Assembly: GCA_017527435.1 (NCBI GenBank)
Contig: JAFXQB010000018.1
Coordinates: forward strand, 1 to 64,000
Source: Salinivirgaceae bacterium
Lineage (GTDB): Bacteria; Bacteroidota; Bacteroidia; Bacteroidales; SZUA-534
DNA length: 64,000 bases
Direction of reading: 5' to 3'
This document shows positions 53,942-62,049 of the stretch, in pieces. Numbering within the stretch: the stretch's first letter is position 1; each line of letters begins with the position of its first letter. Made by a program: the position numbers and the translations under genes. Below the pieces are notes generated by a model. The model did no database searches. It worked only from the letters and a program-made list of their open reading frames with translations, and was not told the DNA's origin.

Positions 53942-56113
53942 CTAAATTCTGATTCCAACCAGCAAAATATCGTCCGTTTGATTGACAATCTCGTGACTTT
54001 TGGGAGATTTCGACAAAGCGTAGTTGATGTATTCGGTTTGTTCGCTAAATGGTTTGTCATAAATAAGAGTCAGAAGCTCAGTAAGTATACCTGTTGAATA
54101 TTCCCATTCAGTGTTAAGCTGCTGAGCAATGCCGTCAGTGTAGAGATATACAACATCACCTTCGTGCACGGCAATTTTTGTATTGGTGAATTCTGTCTGA
54201 CTATCGCTACCGTCACCAATGTGAACATCGTCGGAAGGAATAACTGTCAGCTTGCCGTTGCGCACAATGAACATCGGGCTGTGGGCGCCGGCAAACTGCA
54301 TTGTGTTGCTCTCGGTATCGATGATGCAAAGAGCAATGTCAATCATGTTCGCCGGTTCCGACTGGTCATGTCGCGGAATTGTGTTTTCAATTTTCACTCG
54401 CAATTTGTCGAGCATGATGGCTGCGGTAGGGCAGTAGTCATCAGTTACTTCCGACGCTGCAATGTCGTTAAGCGATGTGATGCCGAGCATGCTTGTGAAC
54501 GCACCGGGAACGCCGTGCCGCATGCAGTCGGCTACGGCCAACATCTTATAACGCCCGCGCAGAGTTGCCCAGTAGAAGTTTCCCGATACAATGTCGAGCG
54601 GCATCCATATTACCAGGCTATCGCCGAAGATGGCATTCATAATAGCCGGCGACGGAATCACCGAATTCTGAATCTCTTTAGCGTATCTGATGCTGTCAGT
54701 AATCTGATGGTTGATGTTTGCCAGCATGTTACGCTGCGTCTCGTAATCATCTTTCTGCTTGAGAAGCAGCTTGTTGTTGCGCTGTTTGTTGCGATTTTCC
54801 TGCAAGATGAACACCGCAAACACTATCAGTAAAACAATGATTATACCTGCCGATATGTTGATGATTCTCACCCTTTTCTTGTGTTCGTTGAACATCAGTT
54901 CCCGATTTTTCTTGTCTTTCAACTGCTGGCGCAACATCTTTTCATACTCTTCTTTTGTGCTCGATTTCGATGAGTTCAGCGCTGTTTCCATAAAGTATTC
55001 CTGACTTTCCGATAGCTCTTTCATCTTTTTGTATTCCAGTGCTTTCTGATAGTCGTCCATGGCGATATAGCAGTCGATGTAGCAGTCATAGTCAATGATT
55101 GGTTCTTCTTCAATCAGGTCGTTTGGTTTCCGTATCGATTCAAGATGGTTCAAACAGTCAGTGTATCTATGGTTTAGAAGCAAGTGCTTGGCTCGGCAGT
55201 TCTCTAGCATATAATAGCTTGAGTAATAACCATTTTCTTTTACGTATGTCATTGCAACGTGGTAGATGTGGACACAGCTGTCGAGCAGTTGCTGTCGGGC
55301 AGTCGAGTCGAGAAAGCTGGCATAGTCGAGACAGATAGGCAGTGAATTCTTAATGGCATAGAACAGATAGGCCGAGTCTTTGAGTTCCACTGCTTTTGCA
55401 TACGCCATGTCGCAGTATCGTTTCGCATTGATAATATTTGCGCGATGGTTGTTTTCGCGATATTCATCGTATTCAGTTTCTGCCATATAGTTGTAGTCGA
55501 TGGCCAGGCCGGTTAATGAGTTGTTGGACGAGTCGATTTCAATGGCGTTTCTAAAGTATTGTTTTGCAGTCTCAAAAATCTTGTAATCCTTGTACATCGA
55601 CCCCAGATTGCGGTAAATCGATGGTATTTCCGCCTCGCGTCCCATTGCGGTGTATATGTCGAGAGCCTTATGGAAATACTCGTCGGCCGAGTAGTAGTTT
55701 TTCAGATCGAGAAAATCTTCACCTGTGGCGTTGTAGCATCGCGCCATGCCCAGCGAGTCGGCAATCGAGTCGTAGATTATGAATGCGCGGTAGTGGTTGA
55801 GCAGAGCCTTCTCGTAGTTGCCCCTGTTGCCATAGCACCAACCGATGAACTGGTGGGCGCGGGCGTCAGCGCTGTGGTCGCCGAGCCGTTTGGCCAGAAC
55901 CCGCATCTGCTCTGCATAGAGCAATACGGTGTCAACGCTGTTGTGCTGTGAGCAAATGCTTTGAAGGACGGTCAGTTTTTGCTTGCTGTCAGACATGGCG
56001 TTCGCCATTATCATAAGGTTGTCGACTGTCGTCGATGACTGACCGTTCAGGTTGGGCAGCCAGCCAAGCAGCGCTAGAAGTACAATGATGATATGTCGTT
56101 TGCTTGTTCTCAT
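53942..56113 (-). CDS. TPR/SpoIIE-type protein, probable inactive phosphatase
   Basis: A 723-residue membrane protein: signal peptide (IIIVLLALLGWLPNLNG), TPR repeats at about 75-330, a membrane segment at about 415-435, a coiled-coil (NKQRNNKLLLKQKDDYETQ) and a SpoIIE/PP2C domain from about 490. In the phosphatase core, the usual VSGDFYW is VSGNFYW (N512), and ADCTGHGVPG reads ADCMRHGVPG (M531, R532), while the C-terminal QTDDILLVGI is kept. The lost Asp is a metal ligand, so activity is doubtful. It is 3 bases downstream of an intact paralogue. Confidence 0.82.
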   Translation of the reverse strand: MRTSKRHIIIVLLALLGWLPNLNGQSSTTVDNLMIMANAMSDSKQKLTVLQSICSQHNSVDTVLLYAEQMRVLAKRLGDHSADARAHQFIGWCYGNRGNYEKALLNHYRAFIIYDSIADSLGMARCYNATGEDFLDLKNYYSADEYFHKALDIYTAMGREAEIPSIYRNLGSMYKDYKIFETAKQYFRNAIEIDSSNNSLTGLAIDYNYMAETEYDEYRENNHRANIINAKRYCDMAYAKAVELKDSAYLFYAIKNSLPICLDYASFLDSTARQQLLDSCVHIYHVAMTYVKENGYYSSYYMLENCRAKHLLLNHRYTDCLNHLESIRKPNDLIEEEPIIDYDCYIDCYIAMDDYQKALEYKKMKELSESQEYFMETALNSSKSSTKEEYEKMLRQQLKDKKNRELMFNEHKKRVRIINISAGIIIVLLIVFAVFILQENRNKQRNNKLLLKQKDDYETQRNMLANINHQITDSIRYAKEIQNSVIPSPAIMNAIFGDSLVIWMPLDIVSGNFYWATLRGRYKMLAVADCMRHGVPGAFTSMLGITSLNDIAASEVTDDYCPTAAIMLDKLRVKIENTIPRHDQSEPANMIDIALCIIDTESNTMQFAGAHSPMFIVRNGKLTVIPSDDVHIGDGSDSQTEFTNTKIAVHEGDVVYLYTDGIAQQLNTEWEYSTGILTELLTLIYDKPFSEQTEYINYALSKSPKSHEIVNQTDDILLVGIRI

Positions 56114-56116
56114 GTG

Positions 56117-58267
56117 TCAGATTTTTACGCCCATAAATATTATGTCGTCAGTTTGTGCCGTCGATTTTCTGCCGACAGGCGCGCGCCAGTCGTCAATGGC
56201 ATCTTCAATCCGTTGCTTAAGTTCATCGAATGGTTTGCCGCCATCTTCCTTAAGGATTTTCAGCAGCCGCCGTCCGGTAAATTTCGACTGTTTGCCTTCT
56301 TCGTTGTAGCCAAATTGGTCGGTGATGCCATCGGAATAGATGAACACCATATCGCCTTCTTTCACGTTAATCCTGTTTGTGACAAACGGACGCGGATTGT
56401 CAGAAAGGTAACTGACCGGCATCTTATCGCCTTTGTATTCAGTTAGTTCGCCATCACGGATAAATATCACTGGTCTGAAAGCGCCGGCAAACTGCATTTC
56501 CATTGTGTCGGTATCGAGAATGCAGAGTGCCATGTCCATGCCGTCGAGTGACATCTGGCTCTCTTCCGACTGCCGCAGCGATTCTACAACCCGGTCTCGC
56601 ATCAGGTCGAGAACGTTGCCGGCGGTCATCTGGCCCGATTTGAATTCGGGCATCAGCGATATGTCGGACAAAGTTGAAATGCCGAGCATGCTCATGAATC
56701 CGCCCGGAACGCCGTGGCCCGTGCAGTCGGCAATGGTGAACAGCGTGCGGTTGCCCACACGTGTGCCCCAGTAGAAATCGCCCGACACAAGGTCGAGCGG
56801 CCGCCACAGAATCAGCACATCGCTGAACAGCTCATGCATCTGGCTGTCACTGGGCAGCATTGATGTTTGCAGGTGGTGGGCGAAGTTGATGCTCGACGCA
56901 ATCTGGTCGTTGATGGCTTCGAGTTGCTCTTTCTGCAATTCAAGTTCGTCATTGCGTTCTGTAAGTTTCTTCTCGAGTCGTTTTTTGCGTTTCAGGCTTC
57001 GGTTGATGGCGATGGTAAGTACGATAATCATCAGCAACACAATGGCTGTTGTGCCCGACACTATTCCAAGCCTGATATCCTGCTCACGACGGACAATTCT
57101 TTCGTGCTCATTCTCAATCTCGCGCTGCTGCAGAATGTCAGCGAACTCTTTGCCCACGCTCTGCCTTGCCGATCTCACCGCAAATTCAAAGTTAATCTGC
57201 TGTTTCTCAATTTTAGTCGCTCTGTTGAACCATACATAGGCTTGGTGGTATCTGCCTACAGCTTGGTAGTAGTTGGCCATCAGGAAGCAGTACTCGGTCA
57301 GGTATGTGTCGTCCAGGTTGTTGTCGATGGTGGTTTCAATCTGCCGCAGCAGACTGCGGGCCTGGTCAAACTGTTGTTTCTCAATTGCATATTTGGCTTC
57401 CCAGATGATATAATCGGTCTGGATCGGGACAATGTTGAGTTCGGTGGCCAGCTTTTTCCCAAGGTTGTGAAACATCAGACTGCTGTCGAGCAGTTGCTGC
57501 TTTTGTTGGCCTTCGGTGTGTTTCGCACATTCCAAATATGTGTCCATCAGGTTTTTACTGCAGTAGACAATGCCGATATCGTTTTTCAACTTTGACAGCA
57601 TACGGTATGCCTTCAAGTTCTTGGCTTTGGCTTGTTGCAGCAGATAATCACTTCGAGTGTCGCGGTACTTGCTGAGTTCGGCATATCCCAGGTAGAGATT
57701 GTCAAAAGCGACATCAATGGCATGGTTGCCGCCGGTACGGATGTTCATCACGGTGTCGATGGCCAGCGCGCGTTCCAGATATTCGGTCGCGGTTTTGTAC
57801 AAATGGTTGGTAATACACATGATTCCGATGGCCTTGCACACATTGCTGACAGCTTCTTCATTATTGAGTTCGTAAAAAAGGTCAAGCGCCTTTAGGTTGC
57901 ATTCGTTGGCATCGATTAAATGATTCATCATAGCCAGCGCGTTTCCTAAATTCTGGTAACAAATGGCCATGTTTTTTTTGTCGCCTGCTGATACGCTGAT
58001 ATTCAGCGCGCTACGATACATTTCAGCAGCCTTGGCGAAATCGTTGTTGTTGTAAAGATACAAACCGATTTCATTGTAGGCATTTATGCTGTCTTTGGTG
58101 GTTGTTGCAGAGAACAAGTGTTCGAATGCGGTGTTGAGAGACGAATCGTTCGATGCCGGTTCTTCCATCGGCGCGCCGTTGGCGGTCATGGGACTCGAAA
58201 TCGTGCACAAACACAAAAGTGTTGTGAGCAAGATAGTTATAACCGTTGACATCGTTTCTTTCATCAT
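56117..58267 (-). CDS. TPR/SpoIIE-family serine phosphatase
   Basis: A 716-residue protein with the same layout as its neighbour: N-terminal signal segment (ITILLTTLLCLCTIS), TPR repeats at about 60-340 (AICYQNLGNALAMM), a membrane segment at about 397-418, a coiled-coil and a SpoIIE/PP2C domain with intact metal sites VSGDFYW (D497), ADCTGHGVPGGF and QTDDIIFMGV. These proteins usually dephosphorylate anti-sigma antagonists (STAS). The periplasmic TPRs could sense a signal. Several ATGs are possible (58267, 58264, 58252). It is followed by the degenerate paralogue. Confidence 0.88.
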   Translation of the reverse strand: MMKETMSTVITILLTTLLCLCTISSPMTANGAPMEEPASNDSSLNTAFEHLFSATTTKDSINAYNEIGLYLYNNNDFAKAAEMYRSALNISVSAGDKKNMAICYQNLGNALAMMNHLIDANECNLKALDLFYELNNEEAVSNVCKAIGIMCITNHLYKTATEYLERALAIDTVMNIRTGGNHAIDVAFDNLYLGYAELSKYRDTRSDYLLQQAKAKNLKAYRMLSKLKNDIGIVYCSKNLMDTYLECAKHTEGQQKQQLLDSSLMFHNLGKKLATELNIVPIQTDYIIWEAKYAIEKQQFDQARSLLRQIETTIDNNLDDTYLTEYCFLMANYYQAVGRYHQAYVWFNRATKIEKQQINFEFAVRSARQSVGKEFADILQQREIENEHERIVRREQDIRLGIVSGTTAIVLLMIIVLTIAINRSLKRKKRLEKKLTERNDELELQKEQLEAINDQIASSINFAHHLQTSMLPSDSQMHELFSDVLILWRPLDLVSGDFYWGTRVGNRTLFTIADCTGHGVPGGFMSMLGISTLSDISLMPEFKSGQMTAGNVLDLMRDRVVESLRQSEESQMSLDGMDMALCILDTDTMEMQFAGAFRPVIFIRDGELTEYKGDKMPVSYLSDNPRPFVTNRINVKEGDMVFIYSDGITDQFGYNEEGKQSKFTGRRLLKILKEDGGKPFDELKQRIEDAIDDWRAPVGRKSTAQTDDIIFMGVKI

Positions 58268-58286
58268 TCCACCTGCCTTCCAGATG

Positions 58287-58316
58287 CAAACTACTAATAT
58301 GCGATTTTTTTACAAT
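58287..58316 (-). promoter_or_regulatory. Possible promoter for the SpoIIE pair
   Basis: Minus strand TTG (58315-58313), about 18 bases, then TAGTAGTTTG (a spaced version of TAnnTTTG) at 58296-58287. It lies some 20 bases before the first ATG. Confidence 0.35.
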
Positions 58317-58358
58317 TGCGCCAATAAAAAAACTGAAATCTAACTTCTAAATAAAAAC

Positions 58359-58366
58359 TACCTTTG
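58359..58366 (+). promoter_or_regulatory. rnpB promoter -7 box
   Basis: TACCTTTG, a perfect TAnnTTTG, ending 6 bases before the P1 helix of the RNase P RNA. No clear -33 TTTG. Confidence 0.55.
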
Positions 58367-58370
58367 CGGG

Positions 58371-58750
58371 CAGATAGCAGGCCGTCCTGCCGCGCTGCGC
58401 AAGCAGTGAGGAAAGTCTGGGCAACGCAGAGCGCCGGCCTTCCGAAAGAAAGGCACTTGTGAGGGTGCAGAAGGGCAGAAGAAAACAACCGCCGCGCAAG
58501 CGGTAAGGGTGAGAAGGCGGTGTAAGAGACCACCAATGCTGTGGGCGACCATGGCAGTTGTGCCCCTGCCGGGATGAAAGGCCACGTATATCGCAATCCG
58601 CTTCGGCGGGCAAGGCTGCTCGTCTTGTTTCTGGCAACAGAAGTTGCGAGGGGTAGGCCGATAGTGGTTGCGGGCAACCGCAATTCTAGATAAATGGCAG
58701 GAACTTGTTTCGGCAAGTACAGAACCTGGCTTATAGGCCTGCTATCTTTT
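58371..58750 (+). ncRNA. rnpB: RNase P RNA
   Basis: The catalytic RNA of RNase P, which cuts the 5' leader of tRNA precursors. Seen directly: P1 formed by GATAGCAGGCC (58373-58383) with GGCCTGCTATC (58736-58746), the conserved GAGGAAAGTC block near 58410, and the 3' ACAGAACCTGGCTTA region (about 58719-58733) that pairs with the conserved core. The helices in between follow the bacterial A-type layout. A T-rich run after P1 acts as the terminator. Protein frames on either strand across it are not genes. Confidence 0.95.
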
Positions 58751-58795
58751 TTCCTTTTTTGTTCCGCCACCATCCGTTTGTGTTTGTGTTTTCAG

Positions 58796-58824
58796 TTTGC
58801 GTTGCTAAAAAAACGCTACTTTTG
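58796..58824 (+). promoter_or_regulatory. Promoter of the DUF6452-DUF6048 operon
   Basis: TTTG at 58796-58799, a 17-base spacer and TACTTTTG at 58817-58824, 7 bases before the ATG at 58832. Confidence 0.5.
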
Positions 58825-58831
58825 GCGCGAT

Positions 58832-59332
58832 ATGAACATGATTACAAAACGAGCCATATTATTGCTGCTGCCGGTTGCGGCACTCTTCGCCGCCTGCAAC
58901 AACGAGCCGCCCGAGTGCACCAATGATCCATTCCCGCCATTGCGCTGCGAGTTGGTGCAGACTTCGGGAAAGAAAATCGACACGCTCATTGTCCGCCATT
59001 TGGGGCTCGACAGCGTGCTTTACCAGGCTGCCGGATGGCCGCGCATTGTGACGCTGCCGCTCAGCATCAGCGGCGACACATCTTTTGTGCAGTTCACCAT
59101 TGTGAGCGAGACGCAAACAGTTGTAGAGCGCTACAGCAGCATCATCGGCATTGCTTCAACACCCGAACTTTGCATCGAAAATCTCGATTGCGGGCCCGTC
59201 TACCGTTTCACAGATTTGGACTACACGCTCTATTCTGTGAAAAACTACCGGCTCATGTCGATAGACTCAATTCATTATTTTTCAACCGATGTTGGTCAGG
59301 ACTATGAAACGCATGCGCAGATATTTTTTTAG
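58832..59332 (+). CDS. DUF6452-like lipoprotein
   Basis: A 166-residue lipoprotein (164 if ATG 58838 is used). The signal ends LLPVAALFAAC. The mature part starts CNNEPPECTNDPFPPLRC and has a beta-rich body (TLPLSISGDTSFVQFTIVSE, NLDCGPVYRFTDLDYTLYS), which fits DUF6452, a Bacteroidota family of unknown function. The open frame upstream overlaps the end of rnpB and the promoter, so the shorter start is used. It overlaps the DUF6048 gene by 29 bases. Confidence 0.75.
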   Translation: MNMITKRAILLLLPVAALFAACNNEPPECTNDPFPPLRCELVQTSGKKIDTLIVRHLGLDSVLYQAAGWPRIVTLPLSISGDTSFVQFTIVSETQTVVERYSSIIGIASTPELCIENLDCGPVYRFTDLDYTLYSVKNYRLMSIDSIHYFSTDVGQDYETHAQIFF

Positions 59333-60008
59333 TATGCTGATGCTGACGGCGTCAGTTGGCTGCTTTGCGCAGAAACCGGTCATCGACGATATGCCGCGCC
59401 GTCAGGTGTTTGTGCGTGCGGGCTTCGATTTGTCGCGATTGGCATTGCCATATGTGCGCAACAACGGGTCGCACGCTTTGGAATTCTCGGTTGATGGCGA
59501 GTTGAACTACAATTTCTTCCCTACAGTTGAGTTTGGCCGGCAATCGCTCAAACGCAACACCGACAGCCTTAGCTACACCATGTCGGGCAACTATTTCCGC
59601 TTGGGACTCGACTATAATCTGCTCAAATACAAGCACCGTCTCGACCGCGACATTTTCTTCATTGGCATACGCATGGCAGCGTCGAAATTCTCGCACGAAG
59701 CGCCTATGGCTGTAGTCAGCGGTGTTTTGGGAACAGTTGATGGCAGTATACCGAAAACCGACCTTAAGGTTATGTGGGGCGAGGCCGTTGTGGGCCTGAA
59801 AGGCGAATTATTAAAAAATCTCTACATGGGTGTCACGGTGCGTGCCAAAATGATGTTCACGCACACCGCCTATCACAACATGACGCCCTACATTGTCCCC
59901 GGATTCGGCAAGGGATTCTACCGGTTCAACGCCGGCTTGAGCTACTCAATCCTTTATGCCATTCCAATCCGTGGCGCAGGCCCTGATGGTTTTCCTCCTG
60001 CTGAATAG
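59304..60008 (+). CDS. DUF6048-like outer-membrane protein
   Basis: A 234-residue predicted barrel: signal peptide (FFSMLMLTASVGCFAQ), then alternating strands (ALEFSVDGELNYNFFPTVEFG, YFRLGLDYNLLKYKHR, LYMGVTVRAKMMF, FNAGLSYSILYAIP; each quoted within 20 residues or in part). It fits DUF6048, usually next to DUF6452 in Bacteroidota. The overlap with the DUF6452 gene suggests coupled translation and a shared surface complex. ATG 59304 gives a good signal peptide; the frame from 59289 adds only five residues. No catalytic motif is seen. Confidence 0.75.
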   Translation: MKRMRRYFFSMLMLTASVGCFAQKPVIDDMPRRQVFVRAGFDLSRLALPYVRNNGSHALEFSVDGELNYNFFPTVEFGRQSLKRNTDSLSYTMSGNYFRLGLDYNLLKYKHRLDRDIFFIGIRMAASKFSHEAPMAVVSGVLGTVDGSIPKTDLKVMWGEAVVGLKGELLKNLYMGVTVRAKMMFTHTAYHNMTPYIVPGFGKGFYRFNAGLSYSILYAIPIRGAGPDGFPPAE

Positions 60009-60024
60009 ATGTTCGATATAAACT

Positions 60025-60055
60025 AAAAAAGGCCGTCCCTAATGGAACGACCTTT
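60025..60055 (-). terminator. Terminator of the small barrel gene
   Basis: A 12-bp stem in minus-strand RNA (AAAGGTCGTTCC / GGGACGGCCTTT, two G-U pairs) with an ATTA loop, followed by T-run (six A on the plus strand at 60025-60030). Confidence 0.8.
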
Positions 60056-60075
60056 ATTGTTTGTGTTATGTTTTC

Positions 60076-60636
60076 TTAGAATTTGAAAGATACACCAAGA
60101 TTCAGGTAGCTCATATAAGCAGAGTAGTTAAGTTCTGCCGAAAGAGCCAGATTGTCAGTTACGAAGAAACGGCAACCTGCAATACCTGCCCAATCCAATA
60201 CGGTTTCTTTGTCTTTGTCATCGGTATACCATGCGTGGTCATGACCATGCCATTCATATTTCCAAGAGCGGAAGCAAGGACCTGTTGCGGCACCGGCGTG
60301 AACTTCAAATTTATCAGTAATGTTTAAACCGTAAGTTGCACGAGCCATGATTGAAAAGTTAGAGTAAATTCTTTCGTATTTCCAGTCTGCATAATGATAT
60401 TCGTCATCATCTCTGTTGAAACCGAGGAATCCACCAATTGTAAAGTGTCCCTTCCACCAAGAGTTAACAAGTACATAGTCGCCAGAAATATTGGCACCAA
60501 CACCCGGCAAGAAGCCAACATGAGCATTCAAGCTGAAATCGCCTTCATGGTTAGGAGCTTCAATAGCCGAAGCATTCTGTGCGCCGAAGCACAACATTGC
60601 AGCCGCAGCTGCTACAAGTAAACCTTTTACTTTCAT
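60076..60636 (-). CDS. Small outer-membrane beta-barrel protein
   Basis: A 186-residue protein: signal peptide MKVKGLLVAAAAAMLCFGAQ, cleaved near NASA, then about eight strands (FSLNAHVGFLPGVGANISGD, HFTIGGFLGFNRDD, FSIMARATYGLNIT, LALSAELNYSAYMS) ending with LNLGVSFKF, a typical C-terminal aromatic of barrels. It is a likely minor outer-membrane protein with unknown ligand. ATG 60636 is preferred over a TTG two codons upstream. A strong promoter and a long leader with a hairpin precede it. Confidence 0.75.
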   Translation of the reverse strand: MKVKGLLVAAAAAMLCFGAQNASAIEAPNHEGDFSLNAHVGFLPGVGANISGDYVLVNSWWKGHFTIGGFLGFNRDDDEYHYADWKYERIYSNFSIMARATYGLNITDKFEVHAGAATGPCFRSWKYEWHGHDHAWYTDDKDKETVLDWAGIAGCRFFVTDNLALSAELNYSAYMSYLNLGVSFKF

Positions 60637-60671
60637 AATCAATTGATTTTAAATTATTAAAACATGTTTTT

Positions 60672-60695
60672 GCGAGTTGGTCTCTACCAATTCGC
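60672..60695 (-). promoter_or_regulatory. Leader hairpin of the small barrel gene
   Basis: GCGAGTTGGT / ACCAATTCGC with a 4-base loop forms a 10-bp stem (one G-U pair) in the leader RNA, between the promoter and the start codon. No T-run follows, so it is not a terminator. Confidence 0.5.
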
Positions 60696-60710
60696 AACCG
60701 CAAATGTACG

Positions 60711-60742
60711 ATATTTTATTTTTGTGTATTCGTGTAATCAAA
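60711..60742 (-). promoter_or_regulatory. Promoter of the small barrel gene
   Basis: Minus strand TTTG (60742-60739), a 20-base spacer and TACATTTG (60718-60711). Both elements match the Bacteroides consensus; it is the best promoter in the window. Confidence 0.7.
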
Positions 60743-60861
60743 TTTTACGGATTATCCGCAAAAAACTAAATCTGAGGATAGTAATAATGGGTATGGTTCA
60801 ATCCGTTAAAAAACCGTGAATTCCGCCTAGAAAAAAACTGAATCCTAATTCCTAAATTTTA

Positions 60862-60869
60862 TATATTTG
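60862..60869 (+). promoter_or_regulatory. mdh promoter -7 box
   Basis: TATATTTG, a perfect TAnnTTTG, 51 bases before the mdh ATG. No -33 TTTG at the normal spacing. Confidence 0.45.
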
Positions 60870-60920
60870 TGAGCCTTTTGGGAAGGCAAAAAATGACATT
60901 TGTTTAAAAAAATTATAGTT

Positions 60921-61862
60921 ATGAGTAAAGTAACAGTAGTAGGAGCAGGCAATGTGGGTGCAACATGCGCCAATGTGCTTGCGTTCAATGAAGTAGCCGA
61001 TGAGGTTGTAATGCTCGACATCAAAGAGGGCATTTCGGAAGGCAAGGCAATGGATATGATGCAGACAGCACAGCTGTTGGGTTTCGACACCCGTTTGGTT
61101 GGCTGCACCAACGATTACGCCAAAACCGCCAATTCTGATGTTTGCGTAATCACTTCGGGTATTCCGCGTAAGCCGGGTATGACCCGCGAGGAACTTCTTG
61201 GCGTCAACGCCGGCATTGTTAAGGGCGTTGCCGAAAACCTTCTGAAGTACTCGCCAAACGCCATCATCGTCTGCATCTCGAACCCGATGGACACAATGAC
61301 CTACCTTGCACTCAAGGCTCTCAAGTTGCCGAAAAACCGTGTAATTGGTATGGGTGGAGCATTGGACAGCTCGCGCTTCAAATACTTCCTGTCGCAAGCT
61401 CTTGGCTGCAACGCCAACGAGGTTGAGGGTTTTGTAATCGGCGGCCACGGTGACACCACAATGATCCCGATGGCACGTTTTGCAACTTACAAAGGAATGC
61501 CTGTAAGCAACTTCCTGAGCGCTGAGAAACTTGACGAGGTTGTTAAATCGACAATGGTTGGCGGCGCAACTCTGACCGGTCTGCTTGGCACATCGGCTTG
61601 GTATGCACCAGGTGCAGCCGGAGCATTCGTTGTTGAGTCTATCATCCACGACCAGAAGAAGATGATTCCTTGCTCGGTTCTGCTCGAGGGCGAGTACGGT
61701 GAGTCTGACCTTTGCATAGGCGTTCCTGTAATCCTTGGCAAGAACGGTATCGAGAAGATTGTTGAGCTCGACCTGAATGCCGATGAGAAAGCCAAATTCA
61801 AAGCCAGCGCCGAGTCAGTTCGCGGCAACGTGAATGCATTGAAAGACTTGAAACTTGTTTAA
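60921..61862 (+). CDS. mdh: Malate dehydrogenase
   Basis: A 313-residue NAD-dependent malate dehydrogenase of the lactate/malate family. Motifs: the dinucleotide fold VTVVGAGNVGATCA with D33 (LDIKEG) favouring NAD, ITSGIPRKPGMTREEL with the substrate arginines, ISNPMDTMTYLA, and the catalytic His in GGHGDTTMIPMA. In anaerobes it often runs in the reductive direction (oxaloacetate to malate) on the way to fumarate and succinate. ATG 60921 is chosen, since an earlier TTG lies in the leader. A clear terminator follows. Confidence 0.95.
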   Translation: MSKVTVVGAGNVGATCANVLAFNEVADEVVMLDIKEGISEGKAMDMMQTAQLLGFDTRLVGCTNDYAKTANSDVCVITSGIPRKPGMTREELLGVNAGIVKGVAENLLKYSPNAIIVCISNPMDTMTYLALKALKLPKNRVIGMGGALDSSRFKYFLSQALGCNANEVEGFVIGGHGDTTMIPMARFATYKGMPVSNFLSAEKLDEVVKSTMVGGATLTGLLGTSAWYAPGAAGAFVVESIIHDQKKMIPCSVLLEGEYGESDLCIGVPVILGKNGIEKIVELDLNADEKAKFKASAESVRGNVNALKDLKLV

Positions 61863-61894
61863 TAAAGTTTTCATAATTAGAGGTTTTTAAGGAG

Positions 61895-61918
61895 AGCACC
61901 CGAAAGGGTGCTTTTTTT
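61895..61918 (+). terminator. mdh terminator
   Basis: AGCACCC-GAAA-GGGTGCT followed by six or more T, 33 bases after the mdh stop. Confidence 0.85.
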
Positions 61919-62049
61919 GTTTTCACTTTTTGAGTTTCGAATAAAGTAAATGGTAAAAGAAAACCCGAACGCCATTGACGCACGGGTCTGTTGTGAGGAA
62001 ACTACTTTTGTGTTTACATCTAATCCTTCTTGACTGAAACAGAAGAATA

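Noticed and set aside
58294..58831. Protein frames on both strands over the rnpB locus
   Set aside because: The region folds as RNase P RNA with conserved blocks; the frames arise from it.
60852..61649. A 265-residue minus-strand frame across mdh
   Set aside because: mdh has all its active-site motifs on the plus strand; no promoter or domain supports the opposite frame.
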